Assembly (NCBI GenBank): GCA_017881765.1
Contig: JADGQN010000299.1
Span: 1-6,161 of the forward strand
DNA: 6,161 bases
Reading direction: 5' to 3'
Source of the DNA: Syntrophobacterales bacterium
GTDB lineage: Bacteria > Desulfobacterota > Syntrophorhabdia > Syntrophorhabdales > WCHB1-27
The notes beneath the pieces were generated by a model, which ran no database searches, was not told where the DNA came from, and worked only from the letters and a program-made list of their open reading frames with translations. A program made the position numbers and the translations under genes. Of this stretch, positions 5,963 to 6,161 are shown in pieces (positions within the stretch are counted from its first letter, which is position 1; the number at the start of each line of letters is the position of its first letter).

Positions 5963-5981
5963 CCTCCGGCCGAACCGGAGG
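5963..5981. repeat. GC-rich stem-loop CCTCCGG-CCGAA-CCGGAGG
   Basis: A perfect 7-bp stem with a 5-nt loop. Neither strand has a T-run after the stem, so it is not a standard intrinsic terminator. It stands alone within AT-richer sequence, about 100 bp upstream of the rightward promoter. It could be an operator, a REP-like element or a structured leader; only one copy is present in this window. Confidence 0.4.
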
Positions 5982-6061
5982 CAGGCCTGGTGGCGACAAT
6001 TAAGCAATATCCAACATTACCAACTCTATCCATGCATGAACTTCCGCTAAGACGATATGCA

Positions 6062-6141
6062 TGTTTCAGCCTGCTATATTCTAGCTCATGACCCAAGGAC
6101 ATGAGCGGAACATAACGAAGGGGGTAACAATGGCTGAAACA
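6062..6141. repeat. 10-bp inverted repeat flanking the rightward promoter and start codon
   Basis: TGTTTCAGCC (6062-6071) is the exact reverse complement of GGCTGAAACA (6132-6141). The left arm abuts the extended -10 element and the right arm begins inside the ATG, with 60 nt between them. If the start point near 6087 is right, the left arm is not transcribed, so this would act as paired DNA sites rather than as an mRNA hairpin. Coincidence is possible. Confidence 0.35.
6072..6080 (+). promoter_or_regulatory. Extended -10 promoter for the rightward gene
   Basis: TG-C-TATATT matches the extended -10 consensus with one mismatch in the hexamer. No -35 hexamer sits at the expected distance (acgata at 6052-6057), which extended -10 promoters tolerate. 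The predicted start near 6087 gives a leader of about 43 nt with a strong Shine-Dalgarno sequence before ATG 6130. The same start point would also allow leaderless translation from ATG 6088. Confidence 0.5.
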
Positions 6142-6161
6142 GACGATACCAGACAGACCAT
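6130..6161 (+). CDS. 5' end of an unidentified rightward gene
   Basis: ATG 6130 is preceded by AAGGGGG five bases away, a strong ribosome-binding site, and the frame stays open to the right edge. Only ten complete codons are visible (MAETDDTRQT), a hydrophilic start with no signal peptide, so no family can be named. An in-frame ATG at 6088 would add 14 residues (MTQGHERNITKGVT) but has no Shine-Dalgarno sequence and falls at the predicted transcription start. It diverges from the ferredoxin/flavoprotein genes; divergently placed genes are often regulators of their neighbours, but nothing visible supports that here. Confidence 0.6.
   Translation, partial: MAETDDTRQT

Larger units (their letters stand above)
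5565..6129. other. Divergent intergenic region
   Basis: The left part (about 5565-5820) is GC-rich, and the frames open across it give arginine- and cysteine-rich peptides with no domain character. The right part (about 5820-6129) is AT-richer, as expected of promoter DNA. It holds a 6-bp dyad at 5708-5723, an AGAA-TTG-TTCT dyad at 5824-5834, a perfect TTGACA hexamer at 5910-5915 without a good -10 partner, a GC-rich stem-loop at 5963-5981, and the extended -10 promoter for the rightward gene. No tRNA or small protein gene could be supported. Confidence 0.55.

Noticed and set aside
5963..5981. GC-rich stem-loop considered as an intrinsic terminator
   Set aside because: No T-run follows the stem on either strand, and there is no gene end nearby.
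1..6161. CRISPR array, tRNA, rRNA or insertion sequence
   Set aside because: No regularly spaced repeats, cloverleaf or rRNA sequence, transposase-like protein, or terminal inverted repeats with target duplications were seen on either strand.

Overview
The window is bacterial DNA: compact genes, Shine-Dalgarno sequences, a 4-nt ATGA overlap between genes, and moderate-to-high GC with an AT-richer patch near the right end. Two ferredoxins beside two soluble FAD oxidoreductases suggest an anaerobe or facultative anaerobe. A syntrophic or sulfate-reducing Desulfobacterota-type genome is a plausible guess, but nothing here (no rRNA, no marker gene) proves taxonomy.

Layout. Five intact or partial genes lie on the minus strand and are transcribed from right to left. 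In transcription order they are: (1) a 63-residue single-cluster [4Fe-4S] ferredoxin (5373-5564); (2) a 505-residue FAD-dependent oxidoreductase of the fumarate reductase / 3-ketosteroid dehydrogenase superfamily (3785-5302); (3) an 82-residue two-cluster 2[4Fe-4S] ferredoxin (3340-3588); (4) a 569-residue flavoprotein resembling the AprA/SdhA/FrdA group (1634-3343), whose ATG overlaps the stop of gene 3; and (5) after a 633-nt gap, a major facilitator transporter of the aromatic-acid symporter type (1-1000), cut by the left edge. The gap before the transporter holds a broken copy of the 3' end of gene 2 (1415 to about 1597). That copy matches the intact gene at 162 of 173 ungapped bases by hand alignment.

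The right end (5565-6129) is a 565-nt intergenic region between divergent transcription units. It contains several small dyads and an extended -10 promoter for a rightward gene that starts at 6130; only ten complete codons of that gene are visible.

How the parts may work together. Each flavoprotein is preceded by its own small ferredoxin, once with one cluster and once with two. The simplest reading is two cytoplasmic flavin redox enzymes, each exchanging electrons with a dedicated iron-sulfur protein, acting on an organic acid or enoate-type substrate that the transporter may import. The substrate, the direction of the reactions and any link between the two pairs are inference. There is no cytochrome, membrane anchor, CoA ligase, acyl-CoA dehydrogenase or recognisable regulator in the window to fix the pathway.
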